Of a stretch of 5,059 nucleotides of DNA, positions 1 through 5,059 are shown piece by piece. The DNA is from Yimella sp. (GTDB lineage Bacteria; Actinomycetota; Actinomycetes; Actinomycetales; Dermatophilaceae). Position 1 is the stretch's first letter; each line of letters starts with the position of its first letter. Position numbers and translations under genes: made by a program. Location: NCBI GenBank assembly GCA_030150425.1, contig JASLFY010000289.1:1-5059 (forward strand), written 5' to 3'. The notes beneath the pieces are model-generated. The model searched no databases. It saw nothing but the letters and a program-made list of their open reading frames with translations, and had not been told where the DNA came from.

Positions 1-139
1 GTGAGGGGCAGGTTACTCACGTGTTACTCACCCGTTCGCCACTAATCCACCCCAGCAAGCTGGAGCTTCATCGTTCGACTTGCATGTGTTAAGCACGCCG
101 CCAGCGTTCGTCCTGAGCCAGGATCAAACTCTCCGTAGA
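1..139 (-). rRNA. rrs: 16S ribosomal RNA, 5' end (partial)
   Basis: This is the start of the small-subunit ribosomal RNA gene, read on the minus strand and cut by the left window edge. The reverse complement contains the universal 27F site AGAGTTTGATCCTGGCTCAG (positions 113-132), then GACGAACGCTGGCGGCGTGC and AACACATGCAAGTCGAACG, then the helix 6 hairpin (CTCCAGCTTGCTGGGG), and the conserved GGCGAACGGGTGAGTAACACG. The mature 5' end is placed near 139 by analogy with E. coli, where AGAGTTTGATC begins at nucleotide 8. GACGAACGCTGGCGGCGTGCTTAA is typical of Actinomycetota. Only about 9 percent of the gene is present, so genus assignment is not reliable. Confidence 0.97.
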
Positions 140-161
140 AATTTCAAAACCTGGCCGAAAA

Positions 162-172
162 TGACAAGAGCA
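162..172 (-). promoter_or_regulatory. candidate boxA antitermination element
   Basis: The minus strand reads TGCTCTTGTCA, which shares its first seven bases with the E. coli boxA consensus TGCTCTTTAACA bound by NusB/NusE. It sits 23 bases upstream of the mature 16S 5' end, within the AT-rich leader. The match decays after the seventh base, and the leader element at 244-265 is an alternative antitermination site, so this call is tentative. Confidence 0.35.
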
Positions 173-243
173 AAACAAACAAAAAGTCTGTTCACTACAA
201 TGTACAATCTCAACCAAACAAACATTTGGCATCAATCACTCGA

Positions 244-265
244 CACGCTGTTGAGTTCTCAAGAA
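244..265 (-). promoter_or_regulatory. conserved rrn leader element (TTGAGAACTCAA core)
   Basis: The minus strand reads TTCTTGAGAACTCAACAGCG followed by TG. The core TTGAG-AA-CTCAA is a perfect dyad. From general knowledge, TTTGAGAACTCAA followed by a short AGTGTG or AGCGTG-like segment recurs in rRNA leaders and spacers of actinobacteria, where it has been linked to antitermination and processing. I recognise the sequence but cannot assign which factor binds it. It lies about 105 bases upstream of mature 16S. Confidence 0.55.
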
Positions 266-390
266 ACGACCAGTCATCTTCCGAGACGATGCGACAGCAC
301 CGCTCTTCCGAGCTGTTCCTCTAGTTTTCCTCCGGCTCTTGGGCGTCAGATCCAGTGGATCCTCGCGCACTTGGCTCCGGAAGGAGTTCC

Positions 391-420
391 AGCGTACATG
401 CCCTTGCGGGTCATGTCCAA
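391..420 (-). promoter_or_regulatory. weak second rrn promoter candidate (P2)
   Basis: On the minus strand TTGGAC (415-420) is followed after 18 bases by TACGCT (391-396), which fits the loose actinobacterial TANNNT -10 pattern. Tandem rrn promoters are common in actinobacteria, but the -10 match is poor and this may be chance. A transcript from here would have a leader of about 245 bases. Confidence 0.25.
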
Positions 421-491
421 CTGGGCGGCCAGTCCTCGGTGCGGCCCCACCTCTCGGTGTTTTCCGCCTCCCTGTCGGGCTGACGTGTTAA

Positions 492-521
492 ACATTAGAT
501 GACATCCGGCGAAACTTCCAA
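492..521 (-). promoter_or_regulatory. candidate main rrn promoter (P1)
   Basis: On the minus strand TTGGAA (516-521) and TAATGT (492-497) are separated by 18 bases. This is close to the housekeeping sigma-70-type pattern (TTGACA / TATAAT) and stands out as an AT-rich patch between GC-rich flanks. It points into the 16S gene and lies about 50 bases beyond the hairpin that follows cbs, so a start near 485 would give a leader of about 345 bases. Confidence 0.5.
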
Positions 522-568
522 ATCGGGGTGGGCCCGCCCTCCGTCGCACGACCACCCGAAGCGCCGAA

Positions 569-607
569 ATCCGCGGAACGGCGCGGTTTTTCGCGCGCTC
601 CGCGGAT
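569..607 (-). terminator. hairpin terminator candidate after cbs
   Basis: A perfect 9-bp inverted repeat (ATCCGCGGA at 569-577 with TCCGCGGAT at 599-607) encloses a second GCGCG/CGCGC pairing and an A-rich loop. It begins 27 bases past the cbs stop codon in the direction of cbs transcription. Only a short ATTT follows the stem, so there is no real U tract; GC-rich actinobacteria often have such tailless hairpins at gene ends. The position between cbs and the rrn promoter suggests it insulates the two transcripts. Confidence 0.6.
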
Positions 608-633
608 CTCGGAAGCAGTGGCTGGCGGCTGGG

Positions 634-2010
634 TCAGTCGGCCAGGACGTTGAGCAGATCGGCCCGCGTGAGCACCCCGATCGGCTTGCCACCCTCGATC
701 ACGAGCAGTGCATCGGTCGCCGCGAGGGTCTCCCGCACGCTCTCCACCGGCTCACCGGATCCGACCAACGGCAGGGTCGGCTCCAGATGACGCTCGACGG
801 CGTCGGCCAGGTGGGCTTCCCCTCCGTACAGCGCCTCCAGCAACGCCCGCTCGCTCACCGAGCCGGCGACCTCACCGACCATGACCGGCGGCTCGGCCTT
901 CACGACCGGCAGCTGGGAGACGCCGTACTCGCGCATGATCTGGATCGCGTCACGGATGGTCTCGTTCGGGTGGGTGTGGACCAACGCCGGCATCTCCCCC
1001 GACTTCGCGGCAAGGATGTCGCCGACGGTGCGGTCGCCCTTCTCGCGCAGGAAGCCGTACGACGCCATCCACCGGTCGTCGAAGATCTTCGACATGTAGC
1101 CGCGGCCGGAGTCCGGCAGCAGCACCACCACGGTGGCGTCAGCCGGCAGGGTGCGCGCGTGGCGCAGGGCGGCGACGACGGCCATCCCGCAGGAGCCGCC
1201 GACCAACAGTCCTTCCTCGCGCGCGAGGCGACGGGTCATCGCGAACGACTCGGCGTCGCTGACCGCGATGACCTCGTCGACGACGGTCGGGTCGTACGCC
1301 CGCGGCCACATGTCCTCACCCACGCCCTCGACGAGGTACGGGCGGCCGGTGCCGCCGGAGTAGACCGACCCCTCGGGGTCGGCGCCGATGATCTTCACCC
1401 GGCCGCCGGGGCGGTCGGCGGACACGTCACGCAGGTACCGGCCGGTGCCGGTGATGGTGCCTCCGGTGCCGACGCCGGCGACGAAGCTGGTCAGCGCGCC
1501 GTCGGTGTCCTCCCAGATCTCCGGTCCGGTCGACTCGTAGTGCGACGCGGGCCCGTTGGGGTTGGAGTACTGGTCGGGCTTCCAGCCGCCCTCGGTCTCC
1601 GCCGCGATGCGGTCGGAGACGGAGTAGTAGCTGTCCGGGTGTTCGGGGGCGACGGAGGTCGGGGTCACCACGACCTCGGCGCCGTACGCGCGCAACACAT
1701 TGCGCTTGTCGTCGCTGACCTTGTCGGGGCAGACGAACACACACTTGTAACCCTTGCGCTGGGCGACGAGGGCGAGCCCGACACCGGTGTTGCCGGACGT
1801 CGGCTCGACGATCGTGCCGCCCGGGCGCAGCTCGCCCGACTGCTCGGCGGCTTCCACCATCTTCAGGGCGATGCGGTCCTTCACCGACCCACCGGGGTTG
1901 AGGTACTCGACCTTCGCCAGAACGGTGCACGCGATGTCGTCGGTGACGGAGTTGAGCTTGACCAGCGGGGTCCCACCGACGAGGTCGGCGATGTGTTCGG
2001 CGTACTTCAT
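634..2010 (-). CDS. cbs: cystathionine beta-synthase
   Basis: This PLP-dependent cytoplasmic enzyme of transsulfuration condenses L-serine and L-homocysteine to L-cystathionine. The 458-residue product has a fold-type II catalytic domain (about 1-320). NPGGSVKDR carries the Schiff-base Lys44, TSGNTG (71-76) binds the substrate carboxylate, GTGGT (181-185) binds the PLP phosphate, and Ser273 in GGSCG contacts the pyridine nitrogen. Two C-terminal CBS (Bateman) repeats follow (about 328-385 and 405-458). This pair separates it from CysK/CysM cysteine synthases, although O-acetylserine use cannot be excluded. The N-terminal haem domain of animal enzymes is absent, as is usual in bacteria. The start is ATG 2008-2010, giving MKYAEHIADLVGGTPLVKL, the usual N-terminus; the open frame runs further upstream but overlaps the divergent gene. 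No clear Shine-Dalgarno is visible; a palindrome sits there instead. It is followed by a hairpin and the rrn promoter, so it is probably monocistronic. Confidence 0.95.
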   Translation of the reverse strand: MKYAEHIADLVGGTPLVKLNSVTDDIACTVLAKVEYLNPGGSVKDRIALKMVEAAEQSGELRPGGTIVEPTSGNTGVGLALVAQRKGYKCVFVCPDKVSDDKRNVLRAYGAEVVVTPTSVAPEHPDSYYSVSDRIAAETEGGWKPDQYSNPNGPASHYESTGPEIWEDTDGALTSFVAGVGTGGTITGTGRYLRDVSADRPGGRVKIIGADPEGSVYSGGTGRPYLVEGVGEDMWPRAYDPTVVDEVIAVSDAESFAMTRRLAREEGLLVGGSCGMAVVAALRHARTLPADATVVVLLPDSGRGYMSKIFDDRWMASYGFLREKGDRTVGDILAAKSGEMPALVHTHPNETIRDAIQIMREYGVSQLPVVKAEPPVMVGEVAGSVSERALLEALYGGEAHLADAVERHLEPTLPLVGSGEPVESVRETLAATDALLVIEGGKPIGVLTRADLLNVLAD

Positions 2011-2013
2011 GAC

Positions 2014-2027
2014 GTGAACTGTTTCAC
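2014..2027. promoter_or_regulatory. palindrome before cbs start (possible operator or RNA hairpin)
   Basis: GTGAA-CTGT-TTCAC is a perfect 5+5 inverted repeat with a 4-base centre. It ends three bases before the cbs ATG and fills the place where a ribosome binding site would be expected. It lies in the 79-base divergent region shared with the esterase gene, so it could be a repressor operator for either gene, or a small hairpin in the cbs 5' UTR. It does not match the McbR-type site I know from Corynebacterium sulfur genes. I see no convincing -35/-10 pair for either gene in this region. Confidence 0.35.
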
Positions 2028-2089
2028 ACCGGCGGCGGATGAGAGGATCGACGGCGACTGCAAGGCTTCGAGAACGAGGTGGATGTCCG

Positions 2090-3190
2090 ATGGTGGGTGC
2101 CGCAGGCGCACGCAAGCTGGCCACGACCGCGGCGTACGCCGGCTCGATCGGCGCGGCCGGTCTCGGCGGCGTCGCGCTGGGCGCGTACGGCCTGTTGCGG
2201 ATCGAGGCGATGATCGCCCGCCGGGTCGTCGGGCAGCCGTTCGAGGGCGCTCCGGACGACTCCGGCGCATACGGCCACGGTCCCGGCGAACCGATCGAGA
2301 TGCTGGTCATCGGCGACTCGACCGCGCGCGGGATGGGCGCCGACAGTCCGACCCAGACGGTGGGCGCCATCTGCGCGACCGCCGTCGCCGCGATCGCCGG
2401 CCGTCGGGTGAACCTCACGAACGTCGCGTCCGTGGGCGCGATCTCGACCGACCTCGGCGCCCAGGTGGAACACGCGATCTCCCTGGTCCGGCGCCCCGAC
2501 GTCGCGCTGATCATGATCGGCGCCAACGACGTCACCAAGAGCGTGCAGCGTGCGGTGTCCGTACGTCACCTCGCCGCCGCGGTCGCGGCCCTGCGCGCGG
2601 TCGACTGCGAGGTCGTCGTCGGCACCTGCCCCGACCTCGGCGTGATCGAGCCGGTCCCCCAGCCGCTGCGCCTGCTCACCCGCAAGTGGTCCCGCGACCT
2701 CGCGGCGGCCCAGACCGTGGCGGTCATCGAGCACGGCGGCCGTACGGTCTCCCTCGGCGACCTGCTCGGCCACGAGTTCGAGCAGACGCCGTCGGTGATG
2801 TTCTCCAAGGACCGCTTCCACCCCTCGGCGGCCGGCTACGCCCGTGCCGCCTCCGCCCTGATCCCGTCCGTGCTCGACGCGCTCGGCGTCGGGTCGACCG
2901 ACTCCGGTCGGGCCCCGGACCGTCGCCGCGGCGAGAGCATCGGGCCGGTCGCGGTCACCGCGAGCCGGGCCGTACGCGACCCGGGCACCGAGGTGACCGG
3001 CACCGCGGTCGGTGGCAAGGACTCCAGCCACCGTGGCCGGTGGGCGGTGCTGCTGCGCCGTCACCGCGAGCCGCTGCCGCAGACGGTCGAGGCACCCACG
3101 GCCGACGAGACCGACAAGGGCAAGGTCGCATCGCGGGACGCTGCCCACGACACGGACGGTCCCGGCACCGGCGAAATTACTGAGCCGTAG
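2090..3190 (+). CDS. SGNH/GDSL-family esterase with N-terminal membrane segment
   Basis: A 366-residue serine hydrolase, probably an esterase or lipase of short acyl esters. A hydrophobic Ala/Gly-rich segment (about 10-37) is an uncleaved anchor or signal peptide, which would place the catalytic domain outside the membrane. The SGNH blocks are complete: VIGDSTARG with nucleophile Ser77, Gly116 in NVASVGA, Asn146 in IGANDVT, and DRFHPSAAGY with Asp241 and His244. The spacing matches the triad I remember for M. tuberculosis Rv1075c (Ser80, Asp244, His247) with a constant offset of three, and the gene neighbourhood also matches, so it is likely the orthologue. About 97 C-terminal residues (270-366) are low-complexity and charged, with one basic patch RWAVLLRRHR. 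ATG 2090 is chosen because GAGGTGG ends seven bases before it; an in-frame ATG at 2039 would add 17 residues. It is divergent from cbs, with 55 bases before the thiolase gene and no terminator, suggesting an operon. Confidence 0.9.
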   Translation: MVGAAGARKLATTAAYAGSIGAAGLGGVALGAYGLLRIEAMIARRVVGQPFEGAPDDSGAYGHGPGEPIEMLVIGDSTARGMGADSPTQTVGAICATAVAAIAGRRVNLTNVASVGAISTDLGAQVEHAISLVRRPDVALIMIGANDVTKSVQRAVSVRHLAAAVAALRAVDCEVVVGTCPDLGVIEPVPQPLRLLTRKWSRDLAAAQTVAVIEHGGRTVSLGDLLGHEFEQTPSVMFSKDRFHPSAAGYARAASALIPSVLDALGVGSTDSGRAPDRRRGESIGPVAVTASRAVRDPGTEVTGTAVGGKDSSHRGRWAVLLRRHREPLPQTVEAPTADETDKGKVASRDAAHDTDGPGTGEITEP

Positions 3191-3236
3191 ACTCCGCAGC
3201 CAGGGGCGCCACCGGCGTCCGAGCTCGCAGACCGAC

Positions 3237-3242
3237 GGAGGA
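3237..3242 (+). promoter_or_regulatory. ribosome binding site of the thiolase gene
   Basis: GGAGGA lies three bases before ATG 3246 and fixes that start; the open frame continues upstream into the esterase gene, and without this site a start inside it would be possible. The spacing is slightly short but the match to the anti-Shine-Dalgarno sequence is strong. Confidence 0.75.
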
Positions 3243-3245
3243 CCC

Positions 3246-4469
3246 ATGCCCGAAGCAGTCATCGTTTCCACCGCGCGCACGCCGATCGGCCGTGCCTTCA
3301 AGGGGTCGCTGAAGGACATCCGTCCGGACGACCTCGCCGCGCAGACCGTGCAGGCCGCCCTGGCGAAGGTTCCGGGCCTCGACCCGAAGACCATCGACGA
3401 CCTCTACCTCGGCTGCGCCGAGCCGTGGGGCGAACACGGCAACAACCTCGCACGCGTCGTGGCCGTGCTGGCCGGGCTCGACACTCTGCCGGGCGCGACC
3501 GTCAACCGCTTCTGCTCCTCCTCGGTGCAGACCACCCGGATGGCGTACCACGCGATCAAGGCCGGCGAGGGCGACATCTTCGTCTCCGGTGGTGTCGAGT
3601 GCGTCTCGCGTTACCTCGACTTCTCCAGCGCCGGCTCGTCCCGCGAGGACATCCAGAACCCGCGCTTCGCGGACTCGGTGAAGCGGACCGCCGCCATCGC
3701 CGCCGCGAACACCCCGTGGACCGACCCGCGCGAGGAGGGCCTGCTGCCCGACGTCTACATCGCGATGGGCCAGACCGCGGAGAACGTCGCCACCTCCCGT
3801 GGCGTCTCCCGTGAGCGCCAGGACGAGTGGGGCGTCTCCAGCCAGAACCGCGCCGAGCAGGCGATCAAGGACGGCTTCTTCGAACGCGAGATCACCCCGG
3901 TGACCCTGCCCGACGGCACTGTCGTCTCCACCGACGACGGCCCGCGCGCCGGCGTCACCCTGGAGAAGGTCTCCACCCTGCAGCCGGTCTTCCGCGAGAA
4001 CGGCACCGTCACCGCCGGCAACTGCTGCCCGCTGAACGACGGCGCCTCGGCGATCGTCGTCATGAGCGACACCAAGGCCAAGGAGCTCGGGCTCACCCCG
4101 CTGGCCCGCGTCGTCTCGACCGGCGTCTCCGCCCTCTCCCCCGAGATCATGGGTCTCGGGCCGGTCGAGGCCTCGAAGCAGGCCCTCGCCCGCGCCGGCA
4201 TGACGATCGACGACATGGACCTGTACGAGATCAACGAGGCCTTCGCGGCGCAGGTGCTGCCGTCGGCCGACGACCTCGGCATGGACCTGGAGAAGCTGAA
4301 CAAGTTCGGGGGCGCGATCGCCCTGGGCCACCCGTTCGGTTCGACCGGCACCCGGATCACCACCACCCTGCTCAACGGTCTGCAGACCGTCGACGGCACC
4401 TTCGGTCTGGAGACCATGTGCGTCGGAGGCGGCCAGGGCATGGCGATCATCTACGAGCGCCTGTCCTGA
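3246..4469 (+). CDS. fadA3: acetyl-CoA C-acyltransferase (thiolase, FadA3-like)
   Basis: A 407-residue degradative-type thiolase, which cleaves 3-ketoacyl-CoA with CoA to acetyl-CoA and a shortened acyl-CoA in fatty acid beta-oxidation in the cytoplasm; the reverse condensation is possible. The nucleophilic Cys90 sits in VNRFCSSS, NEAFA is at 330-334, the catalytic His362 is in GHPFGSTG, and the proton-donor Cys392 is in CVGGGQG. The length is normal for the family (about 390-410). Two motif variants stand out: TAGNCCPLNDGAS (257-269), where most thiolases have small residues instead of the Cys260-Cys261 pair, and Phe in GHPFG where Leu or Ile is usual. These variants are, as I recall, shared by mycobacterial FadA3. 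The order esterase-thiolase next to cbs matches Rv1075c-Rv1074c (fadA3), supporting the symbol, though substrate chain length is unknown. No terminator follows; the next gene appears to overlap the stop codon. Confidence 0.93.
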   Translation: MPEAVIVSTARTPIGRAFKGSLKDIRPDDLAAQTVQAALAKVPGLDPKTIDDLYLGCAEPWGEHGNNLARVVAVLAGLDTLPGATVNRFCSSSVQTTRMAYHAIKAGEGDIFVSGGVECVSRYLDFSSAGSSREDIQNPRFADSVKRTAAIAAANTPWTDPREEGLLPDVYIAMGQTAENVATSRGVSRERQDEWGVSSQNRAEQAIKDGFFEREITPVTLPDGTVVSTDDGPRAGVTLEKVSTLQPVFRENGTVTAGNCCPLNDGASAIVVMSDTKAKELGLTPLARVVSTGVSALSPEIMGLGPVEASKQALARAGMTIDDMDLYEINEAFAAQVLPSADDLGMDLEKLNKFGGAIALGHPFGSTGTRITTTLLNGLQTVDGTFGLETMCVGGGQGMAIIYERLS

Positions 4470-4744
4470 GCAACTCCCGCTCCGCCGACCCTCGACCCGA
4501 GGACGTACGGCTCGAGCTCGACCGCGTGGTCCGGCGGTGGCAGCAGCTGCCGCTGGACCGCGCGTCGTCGTTCCAGGACGCGGTACGCGACGCGGCCGGG
4601 CGCCTGCTCGGTGACGTGGTCCCCCCGCTGGGGCCGGCGACCGCCATCGACCAACTGCGGGTCGCCGCGTACGACGCGTGCGCGGACGGCCGTACCGCCG
4701 AGGCGCTCGAGGCCTTGACCGGCCTGCGTCGCCTCATCGGCTGA
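4466..4744 (+). CDS. small uncharacterised actinobacterial protein
   Basis: I do not recognise this family by name. The frame encodes about 92 residues, mostly predicted helix: a charged start (RPEDVRLELDRVVRRWQQLP), a middle with DAVRDAAGRLL, and a C-terminal half with LRVAAYDACADGRTAEALEALTGLRR. There is no signal peptide, membrane span or metal motif, so it is probably cytosolic. Codon use is strongly G/C-ending and the frame is tightly placed between thiolase and uppP, both supporting a real gene. The start is uncertain. CTG 4466 would overlap the thiolase TGA as CTGA, giving translational coupling, but CTG starts are rare and only a weak GAG lies upstream. GTG 4418 has a GGAG five bases before it but would overlap thiolase by 52 bases and add a basic N-terminus that looks like shadow coding. 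GTG 4526 would cut off the conserved-looking start. Confidence 0.68.
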   Translation: MSNSRSADPRPEDVRLELDRVVRRWQQLPLDRASSFQDAVRDAAGRLLGDVVPPLGPATAIDQLRVAAYDACADGRTAEALEALTGLRRLIG

Positions 4745-4814
4745 CCCTCAGCCGCCTCTCAGAGCGTTCCCACCAGGATGGGTCCGCCCCCTCACCTCTG
4801 CCCGAAAGGCCTCC

Positions 4815-5059
4815 ATGTCCGGCGTCAGCTACCTCGACTCCGGGATCCTCGGCGTCGTCGAAGGTCTCACCGAGTTCCTCCCCGTCTCCTCGACCGGCCA
4901 CCTCACCATCGCTGAGAAGCTGCTCGGACTGAAGGTCGACGACCCGGCCATCACCTCCTTCACCGCGGTGATCCAGGTCGGCGCGATCATCGCCACCTTC
5001 GTCTACTTCTGGAAGCGGATCGTCTCCCTGCTGTCCGCCTGGGTGGGCGGCCTGCAGGG
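4815..5059 (+). CDS. uppP: undecaprenyl-diphosphatase, N-terminal part (partial)
   Basis: The first 81 codons of UppP (BacA), an integral membrane enzyme that dephosphorylates undecaprenyl diphosphate to recycle the lipid carrier of peptidoglycan and wall polymers; overexpression gives bacitracin resistance. The diagnostic motif EGLTEFLPVSSTGHL spans residues 16-30 and contains the catalytic-site Glu16, Glu20 and His29, equivalent to Glu17, Glu21 and His30 of E. coli. FTAVIQVGAIIATFVYFW (49-66) is the next conserved membrane helix. ATG 4815 is preceded by GAAAGG with five bases between, and the N-terminus aligns with family members. The gene is cut by the right edge; family length is about 270-290 residues. 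The 70 bases upstream hold no clear promoter or terminator, so it may be read from the thiolase transcript or from a promoter I cannot see. Confidence 0.95.
   Translation, partial: MSGVSYLDSGILGVVEGLTEFLPVSSTGHLTIAEKLLGLKVDDPAITSFTAVIQVGAIIATFVYFWKRIVSLLSAWVGGLQ

Larger units (their letters stand above)
140..485 (-). other. rrn operon transcribed leader (pre-16S 5' region)
   Basis: This stretch of about 345 bases between the candidate rrn promoter and mature 16S holds no convincing gene. Bases 150-240 are strikingly AT-rich compared with the genes around it (minus-strand runs such as TTTTTGTTTGTTTTGC), as is common in actinobacterial pre-rRNA leaders. The half nearer the promoter holds several small dyads. 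One is CACC-GAGA-GGTG at 448-459, a 4-bp stem with a GNRA-type loop. Another is CTCC-TTCC-GGAG at 375-386. A third is GATCCA-C-TGGATC at 349-361. Such elements could take part in pre-rRNA folding, RNase III processing or antitermination. The 3' partner of the processing stem lies outside the window, so pairing cannot be tested here. Confidence 0.7.

Noticed and set aside
80..555. Small open frames on both strands over the 16S 5' end and leader
   Set aside because: They overlap ribosomal RNA and its leader, have no recognisable motifs, and codon composition unlike the real genes nearby.
2011..2538. Upstream extension of cbs to a 634-residue protein
   Set aside because: The extra 176 residues lie antisense to the esterase gene and show no known domain, while MKYAEHIADLVGGTPLVKL at 2010 is the normal bacterial CBS N-terminus.
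499..3183. Plus-strand open frame of 894 codons
   Set aside because: It runs antisense through the whole of cbs and then out of frame through the esterase gene. Its Arg/Asp/Gly/His-rich product has no motifs; long shadow frames are expected where third codon positions are nearly all G or C.
2024..3394. Minus-strand open frame of 456 codons opposite the esterase
   Set aside because: The product is low-complexity Arg/Gly/Asp/Val and overlaps a gene with complete SGNH motifs, so it is a GC shadow.
3177..4331. Minus-strand open frame of 384 codons opposite the thiolase
   Set aside because: It is antisense to a full-length thiolase with all catalytic residues, and its composition is typical of a shadow frame.
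4745..4814. Possible terminator before uppP (CCCA...TGGG)
   Set aside because: The stem is only four base pairs with no U tract, too weak to call.
1..5059. A novel defence, mobile or biosynthetic system
   Set aside because: No transposase, integrase, repeat array, toxin-antitoxin pair or unusual gene cluster is visible; the genes are conserved chromosomal functions in an order resembling other actinobacteria.

Overview
The window is about 5 kb of GC-rich DNA, with third-codon-position G/C dominating every gene, from an actinomycete (Actinomycetota). The main evidence is the 16S rRNA 5' end at the left edge. Read on the minus strand it carries the actinobacterial signature after AGAGTTTGATCCTGGCTCAG. 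I cannot fix the genus; the short 16S variable region looks more like Micrococcales and relatives than mycobacteria, but this is a weak impression.

Layout: bases 1-139 are the 5' end of a 16S rRNA gene on the minus strand, running off the left edge. Bases 140 to about 490 are its long transcribed leader, and about 490-521 hold a good candidate rrn promoter. Upstream on the same strand lies cystathionine beta-synthase (cbs, 634-2010), separated from the rrn promoter by a strong GC hairpin that probably ends the cbs transcript. A 79-base divergent intergenic region (2011-2089) separates cbs from a plus-strand cluster: an SGNH/GDSL esterase with an N-terminal hydrophobic segment (2090-3190), a FadA3-type acetyl-CoA acyltransferase (thiolase, 3246-4469), a small uncharacterised protein (about 4466-4744), and the first 81 codons of undecaprenyl-diphosphatase (uppP, 4815 to the right edge).

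The set cbs / divergent GDSL esterase / thiolase matches the order I remember from Mycobacterium tuberculosis (Rv1077 cbs, Rv1075c esterase, Rv1074c fadA3), so this is conserved actinobacterial chromosomal backbone rather than an accessory island. The genes do not form one pathway: transsulfuration (cbs), lipid ester hydrolysis and beta-oxidation or acyl-CoA metabolism (esterase, thiolase), and cell-wall lipid carrier recycling (uppP). The esterase and thiolase could plausibly act together on lipid, the esterase releasing acyl groups and the thiolase cleaving 3-ketoacyl-CoA; this is inference.

I found no mobile element, CRISPR array, tRNA or evidence of a novel defence or biosynthetic system. 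The points worth a second look are small: a palindrome directly in front of the cbs start codon, the architecture of the rrn leader, the long disordered tail of the esterase, and the uncharacterised small gene that seems to start by overlapping the thiolase stop codon.
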